Shown in pieces: positions 38,649 to 48,637 of a DNA stretch of 64,000 nucleotides. Source of the stretch: Nitrososphaeria archaeon (lineage in GTDB: Archaea; Thermoproteota; Nitrososphaeria; Nitrososphaerales; JANXEG01); the NCBI GenBank assembly GCA_029775915.1, contig JARVKA010000003.1, positions 140,997-204,996 of the forward strand, given 5' to 3'. The notes beneath the pieces were generated by a model. It had not been told where the DNA came from and ran no database searches. It saw only the letters and a program-made list of their open reading frames with translations. The position numbers and the translations under genes were made by a program. Position 1 is the stretch's first letter, and the number at the start of each line of letters is the position of its first letter.

Positions 38649-40019
38649 TTAAGTGGTACATACAGCTATAATAATATCATTAACATTAGTCCCTGTGGGT
38701 CCTGTTATAATCGTATCACCAAGCATCTTTAAAAATGTGTTAGAGTCATTATTTTGTAAATATGATTCAACATTCAAACCCATTCTCTTTGCTCTACTTA
38801 AAGTATAACTATCTACGATGCCACCTGCAGCATCACTAAATCCATCAATACCATCTGTACCTAAGGATGCTACAGCCAATCCTCTCACATTATCTATAAA
38901 TTTGCAAGCTGATACTACAAGCTCTTGATTTCTCCCTCCCTTACCACTACCTTTAACCGTTACAGTAGTTTCGCCACCAAGTATAATTGAAAATCCTCTT
39001 ATACCCTCTCTCTCAATCTTCATATACTTTGCGATCGATGCTATCACCTTACCAACCTCTTTCGCCTCACCTTCAAGTAATGTAGTTAAAATCATTGTAT
39101 CCAAACCTTTTGATGAAAGATAACTAAATGCAGATTCACAAGCTAACTCATTGCTACCTATTATAAAGTTATGAACCCTCTCAAAGATTTTATCATTAGC
39201 CTTTGGTGTTTCAGGTATTAATCCATTCACTCCTTTCTCAAGCGTTTTGCGAATCGATTCTGGAGCATTATCCCAAAGATTGTATCTTTTTAAAATCTCA
39301 ATCGCATCCTTGTATGTAGATGAATCAGGAGCTGTTGGCCCAGATGCTATAATATCGATAGGATTGCCAACCACATCCGATATAATAAGCCCAATAACTC
39401 TTGCTGGATAAATCTTTTGAGCCAATCTACCACCTTTGATATTTGAGATATGCTTTCTAACAATATTCAACTCATTTATAGTTGCACCAGATTGAATCAA
39501 GCGCTTTGTAATAATTTGCTTATCCTCAAGTGTGATACCTTCCATAGGTAATGTCATTAAAGCTGAACCTCCTCCAGATATAAGGCAAAAAACGAGATCA
39601 TTCTCACTTAATTTATCCACAATTTCTAAAATCTTTAATGAGGCGTGAATTGATTTAATTGTCGGGATTGGATGGCTAGCTTTCAATAAATCTATCGATC
39701 CTGTGTAAAATTTTTGATTTTGATATTCGGGAATCACAACTACTCCATAATTTATTTTATCACCTAAAATGCTATACAATGCTTCAGCCATTAATGCAGA
39801 TGCTTTACCACCACCAATCACAAGGATTTTATTTACATTTTTCAAATCGATTGAGAGATTATCAATTTGAATTTTATCACCATCTCTTTTAACATGCTCT
39901 TTAATTAAGCGGTGAGGAGAAATGGATGATAATGTAAATTCAATTGCTTCAAGAATTAAGCGCCTCGCCTCTAAGTCCGTTTCCTCACTTCTTAATAATT
40001 CTCCCTTATTTTTAATCAT
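38649..40019 (-). CDS. Glycerate 2-kinase (MOFRL/DUF4147 family)
   Basis: VIGGGKASALMAEAL, CLISGGGSALMTLP, SGPTAPDSSTY, SLGTDGIDGFSDAAGG. Confidence 0.92.
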   Translation of the reverse strand: MIKNKGELLRSEETDLEARRLILEAIEFTLSSISPHRLIKEHVKRDGDKIQIDNLSIDLKNVNKILVIGGGKASALMAEALYSILGDKINYGVVVIPEYQNQKFYTGSIDLLKASHPIPTIKSIHASLKILEIVDKLSENDLVFCLISGGGSALMTLPMEGITLEDKQIITKRLIQSGATINELNIVRKHISNIKGGRLAQKIYPARVIGLIISDVVGNPIDIIASGPTAPDSSTYKDAIEILKRYNLWDNAPESIRKTLEKGVNGLIPETPKANDKIFERVHNFIIGSNELACESAFSYLSSKGLDTMILTTLLEGEAKEVGKVIASIAKYMKIEREGIRGFSIILGGETTVTVKGSGKGGRNQELVVSACKFIDNVRGLAVASLGTDGIDGFSDAAGGIVDSYTLSRAKRMGLNVESYLQNNDSNTFLKMLGDTIITGPTGTNVNDIIIAVCTT

Positions 40020-40149
40020 TATTTTATTATAAAAAATTTTGATTATTAAAGATTTAAAAATGGTAATTCATCGGAACATTTAGGATAATAAGTGATAATA
40101 CTTAAATTTATTAAGCCTTCCTTTAAAAGGAATGGTGTGAAAATAAATT

Positions 40150-41682
40150 ATGATTATTAGTGTAACGCCAGACTTGGCTTTAGATTATGGCCATACTTAC
40201 GCTGGAGGGCTTGGTGTTTTAGAAGGTGATAAATTTTATTGTGCATCAAAATTGGGCATACCATACAAGGTTTTATCATTATTTTATCATGAAGGTTATG
40301 TTGATTATGAGTTTGATGATCAAGGGAATCCTATACCAAAGCCTCAACCACAGCCAGAGGAGTTTTTAAATAAGCTCGTTAAGGATGATACCTTTACTAT
40401 AGATTTAAAAAATCAAAGTGTGAAAGTGGAGGTTCTTAAGTATCAAAAGGGTAGTGCTGAATCGATATTTTTTAAACCTATAGAGCCAGATTGGGCGTAT
40501 CATTTAGTAGATCGCTTATACATAGAGAGAGATCTTGAGGAGAAATTTCTCAAATACACCCTTTTAGCTAAAGCATCCGCTGAATTCATAAGGAGATTTG
40601 TGGGTGTTGATGAAATTGATTATATAGATCTTCAAGAGAGTTACGCATGTATTTTACCATTGATTTTAAAAATTCCTGGAAAGTATAGAGTTGTGATTCA
40701 TACAGCTGGACCATGGGGCCATCCAACTTTCCCAAAAGAGTTTTTTGAAAAAGAATTTGGTTATACATTTATAAGTGATAATATTTCATTAACTGAGATT
40801 GGGCTTGCAGCTGCTAGTGAAGTATTTGCAGTTTCAGCAAAGCATTATGAGATAATGTGTAAAATCATACCACATTTTTCAGAAAAGCTTCGCTTTGTTA
40901 CTAATGGTATTTTTATAGATAGATGGATGGATGAGGATTTGAAAACCCGTTATGAAAAGGGTAATTTGTATTTGCATGATTTCGTATCAATACGAGAATC
41001 GATTAAGAAAAAATTCATTAACTTCATTAAGCAATATAAAGATATAGATATTAATGATAGAATAATTATTGGTTGGTGTAGGCGCTTTACCCTTTATAAA
41101 AGGCCTGAATTTGTAATAAAAGCGATTAATGAAGTATCGAATAAAGACTCTTTATTTATTATTAGTGGAAAGGCTCATCCTAATGAGGGTGGTGGTTTAG
41201 ATTACATGAGGATATGTTATAAATTACATAAAGAAAGGGGGAATATTATTTATATTCCAAATTATACGGTAGCGATAGCAAAGGAAATACTCAAATCGAT
41301 AGATTTATTGCTCTTTACACCATTTATAGGCTTGGAAGCGTGTGGAACAAGTTATATGAAAGCAGCGGTAAATGGTGTGCCAACACTATCATCACCAGAT
41401 GGTGGTGTTTTAGAGTTAATTGTGGATGATGTAAATGGCTGGCTCTTCTCACAACCATTGGAGCATATTATCAAGCCTGGAACGGTTGAGGCTCAAAAAA
41501 TGGATTCGTTTGATTACGATGTATTCAAAAAGAAGTTGCAACAAATTATCACATTATATAAGAATAATCCAGAGAGGTTTTATAAGGTCTCATTGAATGC
41601 TTTATCAACATTCATCCATAGAGCGAGTATTGAGAGAGTATTAAAGGAATATTATCCAAGAATCGTTAAAAAGTGGTATTAA
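40150..41682 (+). CDS. Alpha-glucan (glycogen/maltodextrin) phosphorylase-like GT35 enzyme, short archaeal form
   Basis: SVTPDLALDYGHTYAGGLGVLEGDKFYCASKLGI; RRFTLYKRPEF; PLP-lysine region LEACGTSYMKAAVNGVPTLSSPDGGVLELI. Confidence 0.8.
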   Translation: MIISVTPDLALDYGHTYAGGLGVLEGDKFYCASKLGIPYKVLSLFYHEGYVDYEFDDQGNPIPKPQPQPEEFLNKLVKDDTFTIDLKNQSVKVEVLKYQKGSAESIFFKPIEPDWAYHLVDRLYIERDLEEKFLKYTLLAKASAEFIRRFVGVDEIDYIDLQESYACILPLILKIPGKYRVVIHTAGPWGHPTFPKEFFEKEFGYTFISDNISLTEIGLAAASEVFAVSAKHYEIMCKIIPHFSEKLRFVTNGIFIDRWMDEDLKTRYEKGNLYLHDFVSIRESIKKKFINFIKQYKDIDINDRIIIGWCRRFTLYKRPEFVIKAINEVSNKDSLFIISGKAHPNEGGGLDYMRICYKLHKERGNIIYIPNYTVAIAKEILKSIDLLLFTPFIGLEACGTSYMKAAVNGVPTLSSPDGGVLELIVDDVNGWLFSQPLEHIIKPGTVEAQKMDSFDYDVFKKKLQQIITLYKNNPERFYKVSLNALSTFIHRASIERVLKEYYPRIVKKWY

Positions 41683-41792
41683 AAAATGCTAAAAAGCATG
41701 GGTAGATGGAATTAAATTTGAAAGTTAATGATGAGATATTAAGCGTAATATGTGGTTTAAAATCGATTTTGGAATGTATATTATTTTTAAAC

Positions 41793-42092
41793 TTATAATG
41801 TTTCAATTATTTTATTGATTTGTTCAGCCATATAATGATCTTTTAATGTTACTTTAACGGATTTCACACCCTCCAACTTTTCCAATGTATCTTTAATATC
41901 CTTCGCAATCTTCATAGCGAATACTGGAGGGCAAAATGGTGCAGTGAGGTGAAAATATATTGAAATATTACCATCATCAATATCTATTTGATCTACGAGC
42001 TTCATCTCCATAATTGAAATACCAATCTCAGGATCCATTACATTAGCGAGTGCTTCTTCAATCTTACTCTTATTTATAGTGCTTGTCATCAC
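41793..42092 (-). CDS. MIP18/DUF59-family Fe-S assembly-type protein
   Basis: ALANVMDPEIGISIMEMKLVDQIDI, TAPFCPPVFAMKIAKDIKDTLEKLEGVKSVKVTL. Confidence 0.88.
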   Translation of the reverse strand: MMTSTINKSKIEEALANVMDPEIGISIMEMKLVDQIDIDDGNISIYFHLTAPFCPPVFAMKIAKDIKDTLEKLEGVKSVKVTLKDHYMAEQINKIIETL

Positions 42093-42652
42093 ATCTAAGT
42101 TGATGTTGTAAATTATTTAACTATTTCGAAATTAGAGCTATGAATTAAAAGTTTATTTAATGGTTATTAAATTTTAATCATCACACTTGAAATTGGGATA
42201 TGAAAATATGATTAGAGATGAGAGAGCTTAAATTTAGAAATTAGGTAAAAGCTTAAGAGTTAAACTCATAATCATTATTTCAAAGAGATTAGCTAGGTAT
42301 TCTATATGGAGATTTAGCATACTCTTCAAGAAAGGCATTGTAACAGAGTATTATAAAACTGAAAAAGAATTCAATAATAAGCTTCGTGAAGCAAAAAGGC
42401 TACTAATTATGAATAAAGAAGAAATTATGAGAATATAGAATAATGAAGTTTATTTTAGTGTCGGATTAAAAAATTTTTCCTTGCTTACTTACACTAAATC
42501 TAACACTAAAATATATGTATTGAATAATTTTATTCTCCTTATTAATCTCTTTTAATAATTCTGTGAATCTATGGGTTTTGGATTGTAATGGTGATATTTG
42601 ATTTAATTAAAAGTAATTTTTAAAAATTCCTAATTTTCAATTAACAATTTTG

Positions 42653-42931
42653 ATGAAAAAAGTTAGAGCACATGTGTATGTATCGGGATTGGTTCAAGGA
42701 GTTTTCTTTAGGAGTAATACTCGAAAGCAAGCGTTAAAAAGAGGGGTATGCGGATGGGTGAAGAATTTACCCGATGGGAGGGTGGAAGCGATTTTTGAAG
42801 GTGATGAGAATATGGTGAAAGAGATGATTGAATGGTGCAAAATAGGACCACCGGGAGCAGAGGTTTCAAATGTTGAAGTGCATTGGGAGGATTATCGTAA
42901 TGAGTATGATACATTCGAAATTCTTTATTAA
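42653..42931 (+). CDS. acyP: Acylphosphatase
   Basis: HVYVSGLVQGVFFRSNTRKQALKRGVCGWVKNLPDGRVEAIFEGDE. Confidence 0.95.
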   Translation: MKKVRAHVYVSGLVQGVFFRSNTRKQALKRGVCGWVKNLPDGRVEAIFEGDENMVKEMIEWCKIGPPGAEVSNVEVHWEDYRNEYDTFEILY

Positions 42932-42974
42932 TTGAATAATCAATTATGAAAAAGCTTTAAGTTAGTTATGAGTA

Positions 42975-43562
42975 ATGAACTTTAAGATGAGTTACACAGA
43001 GGATGAGATTAAGCGCGCTGCTGAGCTTAAGTTATGGATTGAAAAAAGAATTGCAGATTTAGAAAGTGAAATTACTAGATTAAAAGAGACTTTAACATTT
43101 ATCGATAGCATATTGAGAAAAGGGAGTTTTAAAAGCGCGGTTGAAATAGCTCCTCAAGCAATTCTTAAGCAAGAAAAGCCAGTAACAGAGCTTATTGAAA
43201 GTGTAAAAGAAGAAAGGGCATTAGTTAGACCTAAGGATGGTTTTATTTTGGGCCGTGCTCTTATCTTTAACAAATCTATAGAGATAGTGCCGGCTAATGA
43301 TGTATCTTTAAATGTTGATACACCGCCATTCAAGTCTTTCTTTATAAATAGAATTTTAGAGGGTATGAGGAATAAAGATTTTGAAAATGTTAGTAAAGGT
43401 ATATTGGGTGAAAATGAAGTAATAAATTATGAGATTAAAGATGAGAATGGTATAATAAAAAAGATTGTGATAAAGAATTATCGAGATAAAGATAGGTTAA
43501 ATGAGATTATTAATACGGTAATATGGACATTCGTAAGAATGTTAGAGAAAAAAGGGCAATAA
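42975..43562 (+). CDS. Hypothetical archaeal protein with N-terminal coiled coil
   Basis: 195 aa; heptad-like N-terminus (AAELKLWIEKRIADLESEITRLKETLTFIDSIL), globular C-terminus; located directly upstream of guaB. Confidence 0.65.
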   Translation: MNFKMSYTEDEIKRAAELKLWIEKRIADLESEITRLKETLTFIDSILRKGSFKSAVEIAPQAILKQEKPVTELIESVKEERALVRPKDGFILGRALIFNKSIEIVPANDVSLNVDTPPFKSFFINRILEGMRNKDFENVSKGILGENEVINYEIKDENGIIKKIVIKNYRDKDRLNEIINTVIWTFVRMLEKKGQ

Positions 43563-43616
43563 TAATTAATGAGAGAATTGAGCGAATTCTTAATAACTAG
43601 TGGTTATCCTATATAA

Positions 43617-43642
43617 TTGGCAAGGGGTTAACTCCTTGCCAA
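43617..43642 (+). promoter_or_regulatory. 26-bp near-perfect palindrome covering the likely guaB ribosome-binding region and TTG start
   Basis: ttggcaaggggttaactccttgccaa; 9-bp perfect arms, one G:T in the inner stem, GTTAAC centre. Confidence 0.7.
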
Positions 43643-45087
43643 TAGACTTTTATAAAAAGCTTAAGGAAGCGGGTATTGCATTTACTTTCAGAGATTTTAT
43701 TTTAATTCCAGGTTTGAGTGAAATAGAGCCTTCACAAGTCGATTTATCAACAAATTTCACGAGAAATTTGAGGCTTAACATACCATTAGTCTCATCACCT
43801 ATGGATACAGTTACGGAGGCTGAGATGGCTATAGCTTTAGCAAGGCAAGGTGGTATAGGGATTATTCATCGCAACATGCCAATAGAGGATCAAGTTGAGG
43901 TTGTGAAACGTGTTAAAAGGGCTGAATCATTTATCATTCGGGATGTTTTCACTATCTCTCCAGATCAAAATGTAGGCGATGCAATTAATTTAATGAAGAA
44001 ACACAATATTTCTGGTTTGCCAGTTGTTGATGGTGATAAATTAGTTGGGATTGTAACTAAAAGAGATGTGAATTTTGCATCATTAGATGAGAAAATCTCA
44101 AATGTGATGACAAAGGATGTGATAACGGCTGAGGAGAATGTAACTATAGAAGAGGCTAAAAGAATTATGCATAAGCATAAAATAGAGAAGTTACCAGTAG
44201 TGAGTAAGGATAAACGCCTTCTCGGATTGATTACAATAAAGGATATTTATTCACGTGAGAAATACTCACTCGCTTCAAGAGATCGTGAAGGTAGACTTTT
44301 GGTTGGTGCTGCACTCTCACCACTAGATATAAGAAGGGCTAAAAGTCTTGATAAATATGTGGATGTTTTAGTTTCTGATGTTGCTCATTTTCACAATCGC
44401 AATATATTAAAAGCTGCTGCAAAACTTGTAAAAGAAGTTAGTGTGGACTTCGTTATAGGTAATGTGGGGACTTATAAAGCGGTAGAAGATGCTGTTACTA
44501 CTATTGATCGCATTGACGGTATAAGAGTAGGTATAGGTTCTGGCTCATCTTGTATAACATCTGAGTTAACGAAGGCTGGAGCACCTACTTTATTCGCAAT
44601 TGCACAAGTCTCAATGGCATTACAAAAGTATAATTTGAGTATTCCTATCATTGCAGATGGTGGTATAAGAACGCCTGGCGATGCAGCTTTAGCTTTAGCA
44701 GCTGGTGCATCTTCAGTAATGATGGGTAATGTATTCGCTGGTTGTGCAGAATCTCCTGGTGAATTGATTAAAATTGGTGGAAAGTATTACAAGCCTTATA
44801 GAGGTATGGGTAGCTTATCTGCAAGAATGAAAAGATTCGCTTTAGATCGATATAGCTATCCTGCAAAGGGTGTGATAGAAGGTGTAGAAGGTGTAGTCCC
44901 TTATAGAGGTGATGTTCAAAGCGTGGTAGAGGAGTTTGTGAATGGTTTGAAAGCAGCATTTGGATATGCAGGTGCTAAAAATATAGCTGAGCTTTGGGAG
45001 AAAGCGGAATTTGGTGCTGTAACTACAGCTGGTTTAGAAGAGCTTAAGCCTCATGATATAATTTTACCTGGTGAGGAAAAGATATAA
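43636..45087 (+). CDS. guaB: IMP dehydrogenase (with CBS domains)
   Basis: FTFRDFILIPGLSEIEPSQVDLSTNFTRNLRLNIPLVSSPMDTVTE, GIGSGSSCITSE catalytic loop, GGIRTPGDAALALAAGASSVMMGN; ORF opens at 43600 but TTG 43636 (MPIDFYKKL) better fits the family N-terminus. Confidence 0.95.
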   Translation: MPIDFYKKLKEAGIAFTFRDFILIPGLSEIEPSQVDLSTNFTRNLRLNIPLVSSPMDTVTEAEMAIALARQGGIGIIHRNMPIEDQVEVVKRVKRAESFIIRDVFTISPDQNVGDAINLMKKHNISGLPVVDGDKLVGIVTKRDVNFASLDEKISNVMTKDVITAEENVTIEEAKRIMHKHKIEKLPVVSKDKRLLGLITIKDIYSREKYSLASRDREGRLLVGAALSPLDIRRAKSLDKYVDVLVSDVAHFHNRNILKAAAKLVKEVSVDFVIGNVGTYKAVEDAVTTIDRIDGIRVGIGSGSSCITSELTKAGAPTLFAIAQVSMALQKYNLSIPIIADGGIRTPGDAALALAAGASSVMMGNVFAGCAESPGELIKIGGKYYKPYRGMGSLSARMKRFALDRYSYPAKGVIEGVEGVVPYRGDVQSVVEEFVNGLKAAFGYAGAKNIAELWEKAEFGAVTTAGLEELKPHDIILPGEEKI

Positions 45088-45111
45088 TCAAATGTTGGTT
45101 ATATTGTAAAT

Positions 45112-46170
45112 TTATTCGCTTAATCTCACTTTTTGTAAAAATGATATTACGGTATCTTTATTTGGAGGGGTTGCTTGAGAAACATATAAAGCACCACAAG
45201 CATTTGCAAAAATTAATCGATCCTCAGCCTTAAAATTAGCGAGATAGCCAAAAATATTTCCAGCATCCCAAACATCACCAGCACCCGTTGAAACCTTTTG
45301 ATTCACTTTAAAGCAAGGTACACAAAAGGTATCTTTACCATTGCTAGTAGCTGAGCAAATGGATGTGTGTAAATCCACAATTGTATTTAATTTAAGAGAG
45401 AGATTCGTTGTAATTCTTTCAATATCAATTTTTGTAAATTTAATTGGTAAAGGCTCAAGATTCATTAATTTGGCCAATCCAAAAGCCTCATTTTCATTCA
45501 CACTTATCATATCAACCAAACCTTTTTTTAAAATTAAATTTATAACATCTTTAAAATCGTTAAGCCTCGTTGTAAAATCAGCTGGAGAGAATAATGTTTT
45601 AACACCCATACTCTTTCCAAACTCAAAAACTCTTAAAGCAAGTTCAGTTCCAAAATGGTAATTAGCTGCCCAATTCGTAATCACAATCATCTCAGCCTCA
45701 CGAATCTTATTAAAGTCGTAATCACTCAATAAATTTGGATTAAAATTAGCTATATCACCTACATCACTTAACATTATATTCACTAAACGATTCGATTCCT
45801 CAAACTCTAAAGCTACCGTATATCCGGGCTTTCCTTTTATAACTCTTAACTCAACATTTTTCAATTCTGAGAAGGTTTTTGAAAGTAAAGTATAGGAATG
45901 ATTATCAGCAATTGTAATTAAGTTTGTTTTCACACCTAATTTACCTAAAGCATAAGCTATATTTACTGCATTACCGCCTTTACACTCAAATTGCTCAACA
46001 CCATGAATACTACCCCCACCATAATCAATTTTAATCCTTAATTTTTCTAAAATATCTTTTAATGATTTCAATCTAACAAATCGATCTATAAAAAAGTCTG
46101 GGAGAATAACGACTTTACCTAGCTCGATACTATTTTTTATAAGATTGCAAAGATTTGAGTAATCGCTCAT
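45112..46170 (-). CDS. PfkB/ribokinase-family carbohydrate kinase
   Basis: GGSIHGVEQFECKGGNAVNIAYALGKLGVKTNLIT; VSTGAGDVWDAGNIFGYLA. Confidence 0.88.
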   Translation of the reverse strand: MSDYSNLCNLIKNSIELGKVVILPDFFIDRFVRLKSLKDILEKLRIKIDYGGGSIHGVEQFECKGGNAVNIAYALGKLGVKTNLITIADNHSYTLLSKTFSELKNVELRVIKGKPGYTVALEFEESNRLVNIMLSDVGDIANFNPNLLSDYDFNKIREAEMIVITNWAANYHFGTELALRVFEFGKSMGVKTLFSPADFTTRLNDFKDVINLILKKGLVDMISVNENEAFGLAKLMNLEPLPIKFTKIDIERITTNLSLKLNTIVDLHTSICSATSNGKDTFCVPCFKVNQKVSTGAGDVWDAGNIFGYLANFKAEDRLIFANACGALYVSQATPPNKDTVISFLQKVRLSE

Positions 46171-46195
46171 TTTTAAATAGCATTAAAAATGCTAA

Positions 46196-46882
46196 TCATT
46201 TAATATAGCTAATCGCAATACTTCTAATTAAATCGATAACATCTTCATATCTATCCGCTATATTCTCTAAAAATTCAATAATATCTTTCAATAAAAAAGC
46301 ATACTTAAATTTACGCGGATCGTCAAACATATCCATAAGTGCTGGGATTATAGAGTCTCTCCTTAAATCATCAATCTCTTCCTCTAACCTCTCAACCTTA
46401 TCAGCTATCTTTAAAGTCTCTTTAGGATTGATAAATAACTTATTAAAAGCATCTATTGTTAAGATTGACATTTCTACTAATATTTCGGCTTGCTTTTTCA
46501 AATCACTACTTAATGGTTCACCAATCTCTTTATGTGGCACATATTTTAATCTACCTACAGCGGCTTTTGCAAATGATGCGGCATCGTCTGCTGTAGTTAA
46601 TAATTTAATAATATCCTCACGATTTATAGGGTGAAAAATACCTTTTGTGAGTTCTGCTACTATATTCTTTTTAATGTCATCACCTTCACGCTCCTTCACA
46701 AAGATATTTTGTGCATAAATCTTAGCATTAATTTCATCACCTTTAAGTAATGCACGAATACAATCCCTTGATTCAATAATTACCTCTTTAATTTTGTTTA
46801 AATGCTCTTCACAAAGTTTTAACGCCTTTTTTTCTTTCTCTCTACCAAACCATATAGCGGAGCTAAAGCTTTTAAACTTCAA
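46196..46882 (-). CDS. DUF47/PhoU-like phosphate transport accessory protein
   Basis: SAIWFGREKEKKALKLCEEHLNKIKEVI...AEGREGDDIKK-type DUF47 layout; TTG start at 46882 overlaps the PiT stop (TTGA). Confidence 0.88.
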   Translation of the reverse strand: MKFKSFSSAIWFGREKEKKALKLCEEHLNKIKEVIIESRDCIRALLKGDEINAKIYAQNIFVKEREGDDIKKNIVAELTKGIFHPINREDIIKLLTTADDAASFAKAAVGRLKYVPHKEIGEPLSSDLKKQAEILVEMSILTIDAFNKLFINPKETLKIADKVERLEEEIDDLRRDSIIPALMDMFDDPRKFKYAFLLKDIIEFLENIADRYEDVIDLIRSIAISYIK

Positions 46883-47895
46883 GCTGATAAAAATGGTATT
46901 ATCGTAATATATAAGGTTATGCTTAATACTATGGTAGTGGGTAATGTTAAAGCCCAAGCCAAAATAATCCTCGTTACGATTATTTTATCCACACCACTAC
47001 CACCCACCAAGCCTACACCTATGATAGATCCTATGGATGAATGTGTGGTGGAGATTGGCATACCATAACCAAAGATAATATATGGTATCGTGGTGAATAG
47101 GTAAACAATGAGTGCATTCGATAACTCTGCAGCAAAGCCTGTAATTGGTACTAAATGAGTGGTTTTCATGCCTGCCACTTTAATCACTCTTGGCCCTAAG
47201 CTTAACCCACCTATTAAAATACCCACACAACCTAATAAAGCCATGAAGAACATAGCTGTATTATCTGGTATTTTACCAAGCTCTTTAGTTACTGTAACGA
47301 ATACACCCGTTGCATTTGCCACATCATTAGCACCAAATGAATAAGCGGAGAAACAAAGAGAGCTTATCAATAACCATTTAATCAATCGATCTATAGTTTG
47401 CGTATCCCAACGTAATTTTTTAAAGATTGAAGTTGAAATATAGTAAAGGGCTATTGCAAGGATTAATGAAAGAATAGGTGATAAAATCATACTGATGAAT
47501 ATTTTATCTGCTACAGCCCAATTCACCCTTTCCAAACCATATGCAGCGATACCATATCCAATTACCGCACCGACTATGGAATGCGTGGTTGAGATTGGCA
47601 TACCTATCCAACTGCACAAACCGATCCATAAAACTGCGGAGAGGGTTATAACAAGTGATCCTGGAATAGAAATGTATGGAACTATGCCTCGATCCAAAGT
47701 TTTCATCACCATATAACCTTGGAGTAACGCACCAAGAGCAGTAAAAATGGCGAAAAGATAAATTGCTTTATTTATGGATATTATACCAGCCCCCACTGCA
47801 CACTCAGTGGGATTAGAAGCATCATTCGCACCAATAGCCCATGCGATCATAAATGAAAGAATTATACCAATAGCGTAAATTGTTAATGCATCCAT
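46879..47895 (-). CDS. pitA: PiT-family inorganic phosphate transporter
   Basis: AWAIGANDASNPTECAVGAGI, GMPISTTHSIVGAVIGYG, SFGANDVANATGVF, GYGMPISTTHSSIGSIIGVG. Confidence 0.95.
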   Translation of the reverse strand: MDALTIYAIGIILSFMIAWAIGANDASNPTECAVGAGIISINKAIYLFAIFTALGALLQGYMVMKTLDRGIVPYISIPGSLVITLSAVLWIGLCSWIGMPISTTHSIVGAVIGYGIAAYGLERVNWAVADKIFISMILSPILSLILAIALYYISTSIFKKLRWDTQTIDRLIKWLLISSLCFSAYSFGANDVANATGVFVTVTKELGKIPDNTAMFFMALLGCVGILIGGLSLGPRVIKVAGMKTTHLVPITGFAAELSNALIVYLFTTIPYIIFGYGMPISTTHSSIGSIIGVGLVGGSGVDKIIVTRIILAWALTLPTTIVLSITLYITIIPFLSA

Positions 47896-48202
47896 ATCAA
47901 TTCAGCACCTTGCAAATAAAGAAGTTTTAGAAGAAAAAGAAGAAAAGAGAGGTAATTATGAGTTAAGCTCAATCTATCATCTCTATTCATACACTTATTG
48001 ATAAATTTATCCAATGAATTATAGTAGATTGTTAGATGAGCAGAATAAGCGAAATTATTTGGTAATCTTTAAGTGGTTAAGGCTGAATATTACTATTTGG
48101 CAACAAAATTGATTAAGGATTCATGAAGCTATATTATGGTTTCAAAACCACTTAAACTCAGCAGATTTAAATTTTGGACCCATGATATATATTAGGTATT
48201 AA

Positions 48203-48637
48203 ATGGCTATTAATCGAGAACTTATCGAAGCGAGAATTAGAGAGATTAATGATACCATTCGAATACTCAAAGAGTTAATAGAGAAGGATTTTGAAAGATT
48301 AACGCTCCATGAAAAATTTTCAATGAGGTATCTTGTGATTCAACTTGTTGAAGCCGCTTCAAGCATATGTGCTCACATTCTTTACATCGTTTTTAATGAG
48401 AGGATTGAAGGCTTTCCTGAATGCTTCTCAAGGCTTGGAGTTAAAGATATTATACCAGAAGCTTTAGCACTTAAGCTCGCCTCAGCCGCTCGCCTTAGAA
48501 ATTTACTCGTGCATAGATATTGGATAATATCTGACAAAAAAGTTTATGAAAATGTTAAGGATGGGTTAAAGGATTTTGAAGATTTTACTCTATATATAAG
48601 GGAAAGGATGGAGAAGTTTGGCTCGAAGAGATTTTAA
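48203..48637 (+). CDS. HepT-like HEPN toxin (DUF86)
   Basis: RX4HXY motif in AARLRNLLVHRYWIISDKKVYE; overlaps the downstream MNT gene. Confidence 0.9.
   Translation: MAINRELIEARIREINDTIRILKELIEKDFERLTLHEKFSMRYLVIQLVEAASSICAHILYIVFNERIEGFPECFSRLGVKDIIPEALALKLASAARLRNLLVHRYWIISDKKVYENVKDGLKDFEDFTLYIRERMEKFGSKRF

Noticed and set aside
41720-41780. Possible C/D-box sRNA (ATGATGA near 41728)
   Set aside because: Lacks D and D' boxes; the simple AT-rich context makes the C-box match likely by chance.
42240-42440. Protein-like stretch LARYSIWRFSILFKKGIVTEYYKTEKEFNNKLREAKRLLIMNKEEIMRI*
   Set aside because: Short, no convincing start codon or domain; could be a gene fragment but not supportable from sequence alone.
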